Positions 14,628-23,277 of a stretch of 64,000 nt of DNA are shown here, piece after piece. Numbering within the stretch: the stretch's first letter is position 1; every line of letters starts with the position of its first letter. The notes under the pieces are model-generated. The model worked only from the letters and a program-made list of their open reading frames with translations, did no database searches and was not told the origin of the DNA. The DNA comes from a virus: the IMG/VR virus record IMGVR_UViG_3300036770_003738, positions 1 through 64,000 of that record; one strand, 5' to 3'. The position numbers and the translations under genes were made by a program.

Positions 14628-17321
14628 ATGGCTGACATAAATCGCGAATTAGAAGAACTTGCAGAACTCACGCAAAAAGTAAATGCTGAGATGCGTCTTT
14701 ATGGTCAGCTGACTAAAGAAACTGCTGAACAGAAAAAAGACGCCGAAATGAAAGCCAAGTACGGTATAGAAAACTTTACTAAAGGCACACAAAAAGGCGC
14801 AGATGCATTAGTTGCACTAGGCAAAGCCGGTAGCGAAGCTGCTAAAGCTATGTATGATGGCAAAAAAGGCGCAGCAGCATTTAACAGTAGTTTAGATGAA
14901 CTAACCAAAGCAGCACAGTTTGCATCAGTTGCGCTGGCATTATTAATACCTGGCGGACCCTTAATTAAAGGTCTAGTAGCTGGCTTCACTGCAGCAATCG
15001 GTGCTCTTGGCAGCTATACCAAAGCTGCCAACGAAATGAGCGATAAGCTCTATAAAGGATATCAAGGTTTAGCTGAATCTGGTGCAGCAGCTAGTGACGG
15101 TATGACTGGGCTATTTGAAGATGCTAAGAAGTTGGGTCTTAGCATGGACGAGCTGTCAGATTACACTGGTCTAATTGCTGCTAATTCTAAAGATCTTGCA
15201 TTGTTTGCTGGATCAGTATTTGAAGGACGTAAGAATTTTGCCAACATAGGCAAAAGCATGGAGCAGTATCGTCAGGGATTGATGAATGCTGGCTTAACAC
15301 AGCAACAAATTAACGACGGTCTAATAAGCTATCTGCGACTACAAAGCAGAGTAGGTCTAAGTCAAAACAAAACAACCACAGAGCTAGCAGATGGTGCTAG
15401 AAAATATCTATTAGAAATGGATGCTCTGGCCAAGGTCACAGGCGAAAGTCGCAAGGCCTTAGAAGATCAAATAGAGGCAGCTCGCAGCGAAGAACGTTTT
15501 GCAGCCAAGCTCCAGGAACTGAGATCGCAAGGTCGGGTCAAAGAAGCTAGTCAATTGGAAAAAACCAACTTGATTTTGGCTAGCCAAAGCAAGGAAGCAG
15601 CACAAGGTTTCCGTGATTTGTCCACGGGTATGATCACTACAGAAGCTGCACAAAAAGCCAATATATTAACACAAGGTGAAGCCATGCGCCAAGCTGACCG
15701 CTTGAGCAAAGGTTTAACCACAGCCGGTGATGCAGCTACTAAAATTGGAACAGCAGCAGGAAAAACTGCTAATGCACTAACACCTTTGGCCAAAGCTGGT
15801 GCAGCCGGTGATGTCATTGGCGATTATGCAGGCGCATTGAGACTTGGTGTTGCAGCTAGTAATAATTTTGCTGAGCAATTAGGTAAAGCCGAAGCAGAAC
15901 AAAAGAAACAGGGTGCTACGGGTGGCAAAGCTGCTGATGCAGCGGTACAAGCACAAACCGATCTTCGTATTGCTCAAATTAAAGCCAACGAAGTAACTGA
16001 ACGATTTGTTAAAGAAGGCATAGTTGCTGCAACTGAAGCGATGATAGCGCTGACCAAAGCTACTACAGCCGGTGCTGAAGGCCTCAACAAGTTGTTTGGC
16101 ATTGGTAAAACAGCAGCACCAGCTGTGACGCAAGGACCTGCACTTGAAAAAGCCAACAAAGAACTAGATGCATCAACAGAAAGAGCCAAACTGGCCAACG
16201 AACGAGCAGCAGCAGCAGAAAAAGATGCAAACTTATCTCGGGCAGAAAAAGACAGGATTAAAAAAGAAGCTCGGGAATCTGAAGCAGCAGTTTTACAAGA
16301 CATTTTTAAACAACGCGAAGCTTACTTGCGAGAGAAAAATGCTAGATCAGCAGCGCGACGAGCTGGGAAATCAGCCCCAGGCGCAGCCCCTGCTGTCACA
16401 CCCACTGGGCCAACAGGAGTAGAAGGTGGCGGTGCAGCCCCAACACCTAAGGCAGCAGAAGTTATATCTTTTGGTCCAGGTTCAGGCAGCGCAGAAAGTT
16501 TTGCTGGGTTAAACAATAATCTTGAAACTGCAGTGGTCAAAGCCGCAGAAGAATACAATGCAGCAACTGGTAATAAAATAAAACTCAACAGTGCTAAAAG
16601 AGATTCAGACAAACAAAAAGAATTATATGATAATTGGGTAGCAGGCGGCAAGCAAGGTATGCCAGTTGCACCACCTGGCACAAGCTTGCATGAAAAAGGC
16701 TTAGCAGTAGATATTCAAAACTACAACGATCCTGTTGCAGTTGCAGCTATGAACCGGCAAGGTTTACAACAAAAAGTAGCCGGCGATCCTGTGCATTTTA
16801 GTTTCGATGGTGGCGGCGTAATTAAAGGTCCCGAGAACGGCTACAAGCCCAATGTGACCATGCACGGTGAAGAAGCTGTTATTCCTCTCAAGGATGGCGC
16901 AGTACCAGTTAGCTTAAATCTCAAAGATGCACTTTCTGTTCCCACATTTGCTGGCTTTAATGAATATGCAGGATACAATTCGGGTCCAATGTCGACTGAC
17001 TTTAACGCAGTTAAGAGTATTACAGCTGCCGCAGAAGCAACTTTGGGAACAAAAATAATTGCAGGACTTGGAGATGAAATCTCAGATAGAATTAAAGAAA
17101 TCAACGAGCAATCTAATGTTTCTACAGAAGCTGCTATTAAACAAGTCGGCGATGAATTTAAAGCAGCTATAGCACAGATGAGTCAACAGCTAACCGAAAA
17201 AGCACTGGCTCAAAATGAAAATAGCACATCTGGCGGAATTTTAGAATTGCTGTCTGAATTGGTAAGTGCTACTAAAAACGGTGTAGATGTACAGCAAAAG
17301 ATCCTTGCAAGTAACTACTAA
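14628..17321 (+). CDS. 29: gp29-type tape-measure/hub protein with a C-terminal M15 peptidase domain
   Basis: 897 aa. Residues ~1-60 are helical. A hydrophobic Gly/Ala helix with VALALLIPGGPLIKGLVAGF lies near residues 100-125. Long alpha-helical Ala/Lys/Glu-rich stretches run to ~600, and the tail has more helices to the C-terminus: typical of a tape measure. Residues ~625-735 form an M15/VanY-like peptidase: SAKRDSDKQKELYDNW, then H688-x6-D695 in SLHEKGLAVD, then DPVHF with H723, which are the zinc ligands of this family. M15 enzymes cut peptidoglycan peptides, so the protein may both set tail length and open the cell wall on injection. Adjacent to gp26 and upstream of the portal. Confidence 0.75.
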   Translation: MADINRELEELAELTQKVNAEMRLYGQLTKETAEQKKDAEMKAKYGIENFTKGTQKGADALVALGKAGSEAAKAMYDGKKGAAAFNSSLDELTKAAQFASVALALLIPGGPLIKGLVAGFTAAIGALGSYTKAANEMSDKLYKGYQGLAESGAAASDGMTGLFEDAKKLGLSMDELSDYTGLIAANSKDLALFAGSVFEGRKNFANIGKSMEQYRQGLMNAGLTQQQINDGLISYLRLQSRVGLSQNKTTTELADGARKYLLEMDALAKVTGESRKALEDQIEAARSEERFAAKLQELRSQGRVKEASQLEKTNLILASQSKEAAQGFRDLSTGMITTEAAQKANILTQGEAMRQADRLSKGLTTAGDAATKIGTAAGKTANALTPLAKAGAAGDVIGDYAGALRLGVAASNNFAEQLGKAEAEQKKQGATGGKAADAAVQAQTDLRIAQIKANEVTERFVKEGIVAATEAMIALTKATTAGAEGLNKLFGIGKTAAPAVTQGPALEKANKELDASTERAKLANERAAAAEKDANLSRAEKDRIKKEARESEAAVLQDIFKQREAYLREKNARSAARRAGKSAPGAAPAVTPTGPTGVEGGGAAPTPKAAEVISFGPGSGSAESFAGLNNNLETAVVKAAEEYNAATGNKIKLNSAKRDSDKQKELYDNWVAGGKQGMPVAPPGTSLHEKGLAVDIQNYNDPVAVAAMNRQGLQQKVAGDPVHFSFDGGGVIKGPENGYKPNVTMHGEEAVIPLKDGAVPVSLNLKDALSVPTFAGFNEYAGYNSGPMSTDFNAVKSITAAAEATLGTKIIAGLGDEISDRIKEINEQSNVSTEAAIKQVGDEFKAAIAQMSQQLTEKALAQNENSTSGGILELLSELVSATKNGVDVQQKILASNY

Positions 17322-17324
17322 CAC

Positions 17325-17332
17325 GGTAAATA
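17325..17332 (+). promoter_or_regulatory. late promoter GGTAAATA before portal gene
   Basis: GGTAAATA ends 7 bases before the portal ATG; no Shine-Dalgarno fits in between, so a very short or absent leader is predicted from this promoter. Confidence 0.6.
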
Positions 17333-17339
17333 ACTCACT

Positions 17340-19112
17340 ATGGCAGAACAACAAGGTTGGAAAAAGTATTTCAAGGTGGCGGACACGTCTGGCCAGCTGA
17401 GTCCTATTTCGGGACGAAATCAGTTTGGGTTAGCAGGCTATCCCAAAAACGATGGCAACAATGCAGCAGTGCAAGCAGACTTTGTGTTTCGCAACTATGC
17501 AAGTCGTCTGCCAGAAGTGTATTCAGGACACCCTAATCGTATTGAGCGTTACAACCAATACGAAAACATGGATATGGACTCAGAAATCAATGCTTGCTTG
17601 GACATTATTGCTGAGTTTTCTACACAAACTAACCAGTCAAACGGCACACCGTTTGAAGTGGATTATAAAGACAAGCCCACTGATCACGAAGTGGATATTA
17701 TCCGCAAGCAGTTGCAGCAGTGGGTCAAGCTGAACAAATTAGATCAGCGTATTTTTAAACTGTTCCGTAACTGTATCAAATACGGCGATCAGATCTTTGT
17801 TCGTGACCCAGAAACATTTGAAATGATGTGGGTAGACATGAGCAAACTGGCCCGAGTGATTGTAAACGAATCAGAAGGCAAGCGTCCAGAACAGTATGTG
17901 ATTCGTGACATCAACCCTAACTTTCAAAATCTCAGTGTTGCTGCCAAAACTACAACTGACTACATGACCAACCCTGTGACAGGCAGTATCAGCGGCAATG
18001 CAAACTATACCATGCCCAATGGTGGCACAGGCGGCGGCACCACTAACAGTCGCTTTATGCAAGCCATGAACGAAGTGTGTATTGATGCCAAGCACGTGGT
18101 TCACATGAGTCTAAACGAAGGATTAGACGTGTTTTGGCCTTTTGGTCGTAGTGTGCTGGAACAGATTTTTATGGTGTTCAAGCAGAAACAACTGCTGGAA
18201 GACTCTATCTTGATCTATCGTGTGCAACGTGCTCCGGAGCGAAGAATTTTCAAGATTGACGTAGGCAACATGCCTAGTCACTTGGCCATGGCGTTTGTTG
18301 AGCGTGTGAAAAATGAAATGCATCAGCGTCGAATCCCCACTGTAACAGGTGGCGGACAAAATATGATGGATTCTAGCTACAACCCACTTAGTGTAGGCGA
18401 AGATTACTTTTTCCCACAAGGTCAAGATGGTCGCGGATCAAGTGTTGAAACACTACCTGGCGGCCAGAATCTGGGCGAAATCGACGACTTAAAGTATTTC
18501 AACAACAAAATGGCACGTGGTCTGCGTGTGCCTAGCAGTTATTTGCCCACAGGTCCGGACGATTCGGACCGTGCTACTAGCGACGGCAAAGTAGGAACAG
18601 CTTTAATTCAAGAGTATAGATTCAATCAATACTGCGAGCGACTGCAAGCCTTGATCTGCCAGAAACTAGATGACGAATTCAAGATGTTCTTGAAGTGGCG
18701 CGGATTCAACATTGACTCCAGCTTGTTCAGCTTGAAGTTTAATGCCCCGCAGAACTTTGCTAGCTATCGTCAAAGCGAACTGGACAACACACGTATTCAG
18801 GCTTTCCAGGGACTAGAGCCCTTGCCTTACATGAGCAAGAGATTCTTGCTGTCTCGCTTCTTGGGACTAACCGAAGAAGAGATCAAAGAAAACGAAGAAT
18901 TGTGGCGCGAAGAACGTGATCAACCTGAAATGCAAACACAGTCAGGTCAGGATTTACGTTCAGTTGGTATTACTCCGGGCGGCTTGGAGACTGACATTGC
19001 TGCCGGCGAAGAAATAGCTGGCATGACGCCAGCTGAACCGGGTACACCTGCACCTACTCCGGGCGCCCCGATGCCTGGAGCGCCAGCAGGCGCAGCAGCC
19101 CCAACAGTATAA
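17340..19112 (+). CDS. 20: gp20 portal vertex protein
   Basis: 590 aa, in the usual range for T4-type portals (T4: 524). Recognisable gp20 segments are YASRLPEVYSGHPNRIERYN, MDMDSEINACLDIIAEFSTQ, the LFRNCIKYGDQIFVRDPETF strand-helix, SLNEGLDVFWPFGRSVLEQI and RGLRVPSSYLPTGPDDSDRA. The portal forms the dodecameric DNA gate of the prohead and docks the terminase and neck. The last 60 residues are Gly/Pro/Ala-rich. It is the first gene of the head cassette gp20-core-gp21-gp22-gp23, the same order as in T4. Confidence 0.95.
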   Translation: MAEQQGWKKYFKVADTSGQLSPISGRNQFGLAGYPKNDGNNAAVQADFVFRNYASRLPEVYSGHPNRIERYNQYENMDMDSEINACLDIIAEFSTQTNQSNGTPFEVDYKDKPTDHEVDIIRKQLQQWVKLNKLDQRIFKLFRNCIKYGDQIFVRDPETFEMMWVDMSKLARVIVNESEGKRPEQYVIRDINPNFQNLSVAAKTTTDYMTNPVTGSISGNANYTMPNGGTGGGTTNSRFMQAMNEVCIDAKHVVHMSLNEGLDVFWPFGRSVLEQIFMVFKQKQLLEDSILIYRVQRAPERRIFKIDVGNMPSHLAMAFVERVKNEMHQRRIPTVTGGGQNMMDSSYNPLSVGEDYFFPQGQDGRGSSVETLPGGQNLGEIDDLKYFNNKMARGLRVPSSYLPTGPDDSDRATSDGKVGTALIQEYRFNQYCERLQALICQKLDDEFKMFLKWRGFNIDSSLFSLKFNAPQNFASYRQSELDNTRIQAFQGLEPLPYMSKRFLLSRFLGLTEEEIKENEELWREERDQPEMQTQSGQDLRSVGITPGGLETDIAAGEEIAGMTPAEPGTPAPTPGAPMPGAPAGAAAPTV

Positions 19113-19115
19113 ATA
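19108..19115 (+). promoter_or_regulatory. late promoter, perfect TATAAATA, overlapping gp20 stop
   Basis: TATAAATA contains the TAA stop of the portal gene and ends 5 bases before the next ATG (19121). With the usual T4 late start about six bases after the box, transcription would begin at or next to the ATG. Confidence 0.65.
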
Positions 19116-19120
19116 CCTGT

Positions 19121-19339
19121 ATGATACTACAAGAATTTTGGTCAAAAGAACCTGAAGCATATCAGGATTTGTCGCAAGACAACAGCCAACCTCAGCTGGG
19201 TGACCTACGCAAAACTCATTTGACTTTGCGCCAGCTCAATAAGCTGAGAAAAATGAACGACATTCGAGCAGTTGAATACAAAGAAAAACTTAAGCTGGTG
19301 CGGCAGCAATACGCTCCACCTCCAGCGCCAGTGGTCTGA
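19121..19339 (+). CDS. small head-cassette protein between portal and core genes
   Basis: 72 aa, basic and helical (DLRKTHLTLRQLNKLRKMND ... YKEKLKLVRQQYAPPPAPVV). It occupies the place of the small prohead-core genes (67/68) of T4. The proline-rich tail and L-R-x-L-N-K-L-R helix are of the type seen in small proteins following gp20 in aquatic T4-like phages. Function unknown; an assembly role is likely by position. No Shine-Dalgarno is present; the ATG lies 5 bases after a perfect late promoter. Confidence 0.65.
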   Translation: MILQEFWSKEPEAYQDLSQDNSQPQLGDLRKTHLTLRQLNKLRKMNDIRAVEYKEKLKLVRQQYAPPPAPVV

Positions 19340-19394
19340 TAATTTCAATTTATCGTCATTTTGACCACTTAAACCACAGCTTTTATCTCACCTG

Positions 19395-19402
19395 TGTAAA
19401 TA
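19395..19402 (+). promoter_or_regulatory. late promoter TGTAAATA
   Basis: TGTAAATA lies 30 bases before the ATG of the acidic core protein, with TAGGAG as ribosome-binding site in the leader. Confidence 0.6.
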
Positions 19403-19432
19403 ACAGCACACTTTACCAATAGGAGTTTCCTT

Positions 19433-20251
19433 ATGAATAGATTTGAACAATTGATCGAATACGTGATCAATGATGAAGAACAAAAAGCTCGTGAGCTTTT
19501 CCATGACATCGTAGTGGCCAAAAGCCGTGAAATCTACGAAAGCATGATGGACGAATCCGCTGAAGAAGAGTTGGACGAATCCGCTGAAGAAGAGTTGGAC
19601 GAAGGCGACATGGGCGGTGACGCTCAGAACGACCTAATCGACGACGTTGAAATGGACGAAGAAAGCGAACTCAGCATGGAAGCTGAGGAAGATGCTGAAA
19701 TCGGCGATGAAGAAGTTGAAGTTAGCAGCGACGAAGAGTTTGGTGGCGATGAAGCTGGTAGCGATGAAGCTGCGACCAAAGACGACATCATGAATCTTGA
19801 AGACAAGCTAGACCAGTTGATGGCCGAGTTTGAAGACATGATGGGCGGCGGTGCAGGCGACGACATGGGCAACGGCGATGATTTTGGTGCTGACGAAGGT
19901 GGCGATGCTATCGAAGTTGACGATACAGAAGAAATGATCCCAATGGCCGAAGCTCTAAGTCTAAAAGCTGCTCCAAAACCAGTTACTAGCGAAGAAGGCG
20001 GTGTAAACAAGAAGTCTACTGTTGCTGCTAACGCAGGAGCACGTGGTGCATTGGCCAAGCCAGTTCATACCGGCGCTAGCGAAGGTGGCCATCATGACTC
20101 TGCAGCTTATCGCAACACAACAAAAGAAGTTGGCGTAACTCCAACTCAAGACGCAGGCAAAGGCGCATTTAAAACTGCTGCCCCAAAACCAGTTACTAGC
20201 CAAGCTAGCGGCGTTAACAACAAGAGCCCATTGCCAGGCGGCAGAGGTTAA
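19433..20251 (+). CDS. acidic prohead core protein (gp67/gp68-like position)
   Basis: 272 aa. The N-terminal 40 residues are helical (MNRFEQLIEYVINDEEQKAR ELFHDIV). Residues ~42-170 are extremely rich in Asp/Glu with Gly and Met, and the C-terminus is a flexible Ala/Thr/Lys segment in which APKPVTS occurs twice. High acidity, position between gp20 and gp21, and the lack of a folded domain suggest an internal core/scaffold protein removed by the gp21 protease, like gp67/gp68 of T4. Starts with TAGGAG. A 24-base tandem duplication encodes repeated DESAEEEL. Confidence 0.65.
   Translation: MNRFEQLIEYVINDEEQKARELFHDIVVAKSREIYESMMDESAEEELDESAEEELDEGDMGGDAQNDLIDDVEMDEESELSMEAEEDAEIGDEEVEVSSDEEFGGDEAGSDEAATKDDIMNLEDKLDQLMAEFEDMMGGGAGDDMGNGDDFGADEGGDAIEVDDTEEMIPMAEALSLKAAPKPVTSEEGGVNKKSTVAANAGARGALAKPVHTGASEGGHHDSAAYRNTTKEVGVTPTQDAGKGAFKTAAPKPVTSQASGVNNKSPLPGGRG
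19550..19597 (+). repeat. 24-base tandem duplication in the acidic core gene
   Basis: GACGAATCCGCTGAAGAAGA plus GTTG occurs twice back to back with no mismatch (19550-19573, 19574-19597), followed by the first 6 bases of a third copy. It adds one DESAEEEL unit in frame. Confidence 0.9.
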
Positions 20252-20255
20252 TTAG

Positions 20256-20894
20256 ATGTCGTCAAAATACCTTAGAGAAGATCTTACATTCACCCAGGCC
20301 AATATTCAGGTACTGGAGGAAGCCGACATGAACGGCGGTAAGAATCTTTATCTCAAGGGCATTTGTATTGAAGGCGACAAGCGCAATGCAAATGAGCGCA
20401 TCTACCCACGCCACGAAATTATCAAAGCAGTTGAAACTATCAACGAACAGATCCGCAACGGCAACTCCGTATTAGGTGAAGTGGACCATCCAGATGATCT
20501 CAAGATCAACTTGGACCGCGTGTGTCACACAGTTGAGAACATGTGGATGGATGGACATGCTGGTTGTGGTAAACTGAAAATATTGCCTACTCCAATGGGC
20601 AACCTGATTAAAACTCTGTTGCAAAGCGGTGTTAAATTAGGCGTTTCAAGCCGTGGCTCTGGTAATGTAGACGACAGAACAGGACATGTAAGTGACTTCG
20701 AAATAGTCACTATAGATGTGGTTGCCCAACCCAGCGCACCCAATGCCTATCCTACAGCTATCTATGAAGGTTTGCTCAACATGAAGCATGGTCATAGAGT
20801 GTTGGAAATGGCTCGAGAGACTGGACAAAGCGACAAAGTGCAAAGATATCTGAAGGACGAAGTAAAACGTCTTATCAGAGATCTTAAAATCTAA
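20256..20894 (+). CDS. 21: gp21 prohead core protease
   Basis: 212 aa, the length of T4 gp21. Herpesvirus-assemblin-like serine protease features: GEVDHPDDLKIN with the catalytic His at residue 78, and LGVSSRGSG with the catalytic Ser at 131/132; RNANERIYPRHEI is the conserved N-terminal segment. It matures the prohead by cleaving core proteins and the capsid protein after short Glu-ending motifs. Starts 4 bases after the core gene with GAGGT upstream. Followed by the scaffold gene, as in T4. Confidence 0.93.
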   Translation: MSSKYLREDLTFTQANIQVLEEADMNGGKNLYLKGICIEGDKRNANERIYPRHEIIKAVETINEQIRNGNSVLGEVDHPDDLKINLDRVCHTVENMWMDGHAGCGKLKILPTPMGNLIKTLLQSGVKLGVSSRGSGNVDDRTGHVSDFEIVTIDVVAQPSAPNAYPTAIYEGLLNMKHGHRVLEMARETGQSDKVQRYLKDEVKRLIRDLKI

Positions 20895-20906
20895 GGAGAA
20901 CCAGGC

Positions 20907-21995
20907 ATGTTTGATGCTATTAAACCATTGCTAGATAGCGGCCTGATTAACGAAGACGTTAGCCGAGAACTCAACGAAGCTTGGGATCAAAAGTTAAACG
21001 AAGCTCGTGAATCAGTTCGTGCAGAACTACGTGAGGAGTTTGCACAACGCTATGAGCATGATAAGTCAGTCATGGTCGAAGCCCTAGATAAGATGGTAAC
21101 AGATGGTCTTGCAAGTGAGATTCAAGCTGTGGCTGCTGAAAAGCGTGCCTTGGCTGAAGATCGTGTTAAGTTCCAAAGCAAAATGAAAGAGTCAGCACAG
21201 AAGTTTAACGGCTTCCTAGTGACCAAGCTTGCTGAAGAAATTAGCGAACTGCGCAAAGATCGTAAAATGCACGCCGAAGGCCTCGAAAAGCTTGAGGGTT
21301 TCGTTGTGCATGCTCTAGCTAAAGAAATTCAAGAATTTGCTCAAGACAAGCGTGAAGTAGTTGAAACTAAGGTTAAATTAGTTCGCGAAGCACGTAGCAA
21401 GCTTGAAACTCTAAAAGCACGTTTCGTAAAAGAATCTGCAGAGAAAATGAGCAGAGCTGTTAGCCAACATCTAAAGGCAGAACTTACACAATTGCACGAA
21501 GACGTCAAGATTGCTCGTGAGAACAATTTTGGTCGTCGTATCTTTGAAGCATACGCAGCTGAATTTGGTGCAACTCATCTCAATGAGAAAGCCGAAGTCA
21601 AGAAGCTGTATAGTTTGCTAGATAACAAAGATCGTCAGTTGGCAGAAGCAATTGAACTCACTGAGAAGGCAAAAGTTCTCATTGAGAACAAAGAGCGCGA
21701 AATGCGTATGATCAAGGAATCCAATGCTCGTCAAACAGCTATGGATGAATTGCTTGCACCTCTAAACAAGGAAAAAGCAGAAGTCATGCGTAATTTGCTA
21801 GAAAGCGTCCAGACTCCTCGTCTGAAAAACGCATTTGAGAAATATCTACCAGCAGTGCTGGAAGATCGTTCAGCGAAAGCTACAAAAGTGATCGCAGAAT
21901 CGGTAACCGCAGTTACTGGAGATAAAACTGTTCCAAGTAGTCCACAGGAAGAACGCAGCAATGTGATCGACCTCAAGCGCCTGGCAGGGTTATAA
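20907..21995 (+). CDS. 22: gp22 prohead core scaffolding protein
   Basis: 362 aa, nearly all predicted helix/coiled coil: Glu/Lys/Ala heptads from residue ~20 to ~270 (for example EEISELRKDRKMHAEGLEKL). The C-terminal segment (APLNKEKAEVMRNLLESVQT and AFEKYLPAVLED) is the gp22 family signature that contacts the capsid protein. Position between protease gp21 and capsid gp23, with AAGGAG upstream, fits the major scaffold. It should be degraded by gp21 during maturation. Confidence 0.9.
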   Translation: MFDAIKPLLDSGLINEDVSRELNEAWDQKLNEARESVRAELREEFAQRYEHDKSVMVEALDKMVTDGLASEIQAVAAEKRALAEDRVKFQSKMKESAQKFNGFLVTKLAEEISELRKDRKMHAEGLEKLEGFVVHALAKEIQEFAQDKREVVETKVKLVREARSKLETLKARFVKESAEKMSRAVSQHLKAELTQLHEDVKIARENNFGRRIFEAYAAEFGATHLNEKAEVKKLYSLLDNKDRQLAEAIELTEKAKVLIENKEREMRMIKESNARQTAMDELLAPLNKEKAEVMRNLLESVQTPRLKNAFEKYLPAVLEDRSAKATKVIAESVTAVTGDKTVPSSPQEERSNVIDLKRLAGL

Positions 21996-22015
21996 AATTT
22001 TTATAGGAGACTTAA

Positions 22016-23212
22016 ATGTCACAAGAACTATTAGAAAGCCGCTGGGGCGAGACCAAAGAAGCTCTGCTTGAAGGTCTGAATGGCACCAAGCGCAACAGCA
22101 TGGGTGTTATCCTTGAAAACACTCGTAAGTACTTGAAGGAAAACGCTTCCGCAGGTAGCACAGCAGCTGGCAACATTGCCACTCTGAACCGTGTGATTCT
22201 GCCAGTTATCCGACGTGTAATGCCAACCGTTATTGCTAACGAGTTGGTTGGTGTTCAGCCAATGACTGGACCAGTTGGTCAAATCCACACTCTGCGTGTG
22301 CGTTATGCCCAAAACTTGACAGACTCTTCTGCTGCTGCAACTAGCGTTTCAGCTGGCGAAGAAGCTTTGAGCCCATTCAAGATTGCTACTGCTTATTCTA
22401 CAGTGCCTCAGGCAACTGCTACAGCTAGCAGCTATACTGGCGGTTCTACTGCTAGCATGGAAGGTACTGGCGGTAAGCAAATTTCCGTTCAGATCTTGAA
22501 GCAAGCTGTTGAAGCTAAGACTCGTAAGTTACAAGCTCGTTGGACTTTTGAATCTGCTCAAGACGCTCAAGCTATGCACGGTATTGACGTAGAAGCTGAA
22601 ATCATGGCCGCTCTGGCACAAGAAATTACAGCTGAAATTGACCAGGAGATTCTCCTGTCCCTACGTTCTTTAGCTGCTACTGAGTTCACATACAACCAAG
22701 CTACCGTTTCTGGTACTGCTACATTCGTTGGTGACGAACACGCTGCTCTAGCTGTTCTGATCAACCGTGTTGCTAACTTGATCGCCCAACGTACTCGTCG
22801 TGGCGCTGGTAACTACGCTGTTGTTTCTTCAGCTGCTTTGACTGTTCTACAGTCTGCAACTACTTCTGCTTTTGCTCGTACCACAGAAGGTACTTTCGAA
22901 GCTCCTACAAACACCAAGTTCGTTGGTACCCTAAACGGTTCTATGCGTGTGTTTGTTGACTCTTACGCCAGCGACACAACTCCTGTGTTGGTTGGTTATA
23001 AAGGTTCTAGCGAAGCTGACGCTCCAGCATTCTACTGCCCATACATCCCATTGATGAGCAGCGGTGTTGTTCTGGATCCGTCTACTTTCGAACCAGTCGT
23101 GAGCTTCATGACTCGTTATGGTTACATCGAATTGACCAACACTGCTAGCAGCTTCGGCAACGCTGGCGACTATGTTGGTGAGATCGCTGTGTCTAACCTG
23201 TCTTTCAGCTAA
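22016..23212 (+). CDS. 23: gp23 major capsid protein
   Basis: 398 aa, clearly shorter than T4 gp23 (521) and most cyanophage versions. N-terminal segment MSQELLESRWGETKEALLEG and core features NRVILPVIRRVMPTVIANEL, VGVQPMTGPVGQIHTLRVRY and IDQEILLSLRSLA are typical. LKE ending at residue 42 (KYLKE/NASAG) is a plausible gp21 cleavage site, giving a mature protein of ~356 aa. The C-terminal motif FYCPYIPLMSSGVVLDPSTF and the ending TRYGY match the family. Codon use is strongly biased, as expected for the most abundant virion protein. TAGGAG precedes the ATG and a strong terminator follows. Confidence 0.95.
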   Translation: MSQELLESRWGETKEALLEGLNGTKRNSMGVILENTRKYLKENASAGSTAAGNIATLNRVILPVIRRVMPTVIANELVGVQPMTGPVGQIHTLRVRYAQNLTDSSAAATSVSAGEEALSPFKIATAYSTVPQATATASSYTGGSTASMEGTGGKQISVQILKQAVEAKTRKLQARWTFESAQDAQAMHGIDVEAEIMAALAQEITAEIDQEILLSLRSLAATEFTYNQATVSGTATFVGDEHAALAVLINRVANLIAQRTRRGAGNYAVVSSAALTVLQSATTSAFARTTEGTFEAPTNTKFVGTLNGSMRVFVDSYASDTTPVLVGYKGSSEADAPAFYCPYIPLMSSGVVLDPSTFEPVVSFMTRYGYIELTNTASSFGNAGDYVGEIAVSNLSFS

Positions 23213-23236
23213 TCAACCAGCTGGATCACAAAATCC

Positions 23237-23260
23237 AAAAGGCCCTTCGGGGCCTTTTTT
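23237..23260 (+). terminator. intrinsic terminator after gp23
   Basis: AAAAGGCCC-TTCG-GGGCCTTTTTT: GC-rich stem, UUCG tetraloop and six T residues, 24 bases after the capsid stop. A textbook Rho-independent terminator. Confidence 0.95.
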
Positions 23261-23264
23261 ACTG

Positions 23265-23272
23265 GCTAAGTA
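23265..23272 (+). promoter_or_regulatory. putative variant late promoter GCTAAGTA
   Basis: TAAGTA instead of TAAATA, placed just after the gp23 terminator and 5 bases before the ATG at 23278; there is no Shine-Dalgarno. The same variant and spacing recur at 48396. Confidence 0.45.
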
Positions 23273-23277
23273 TTTTA

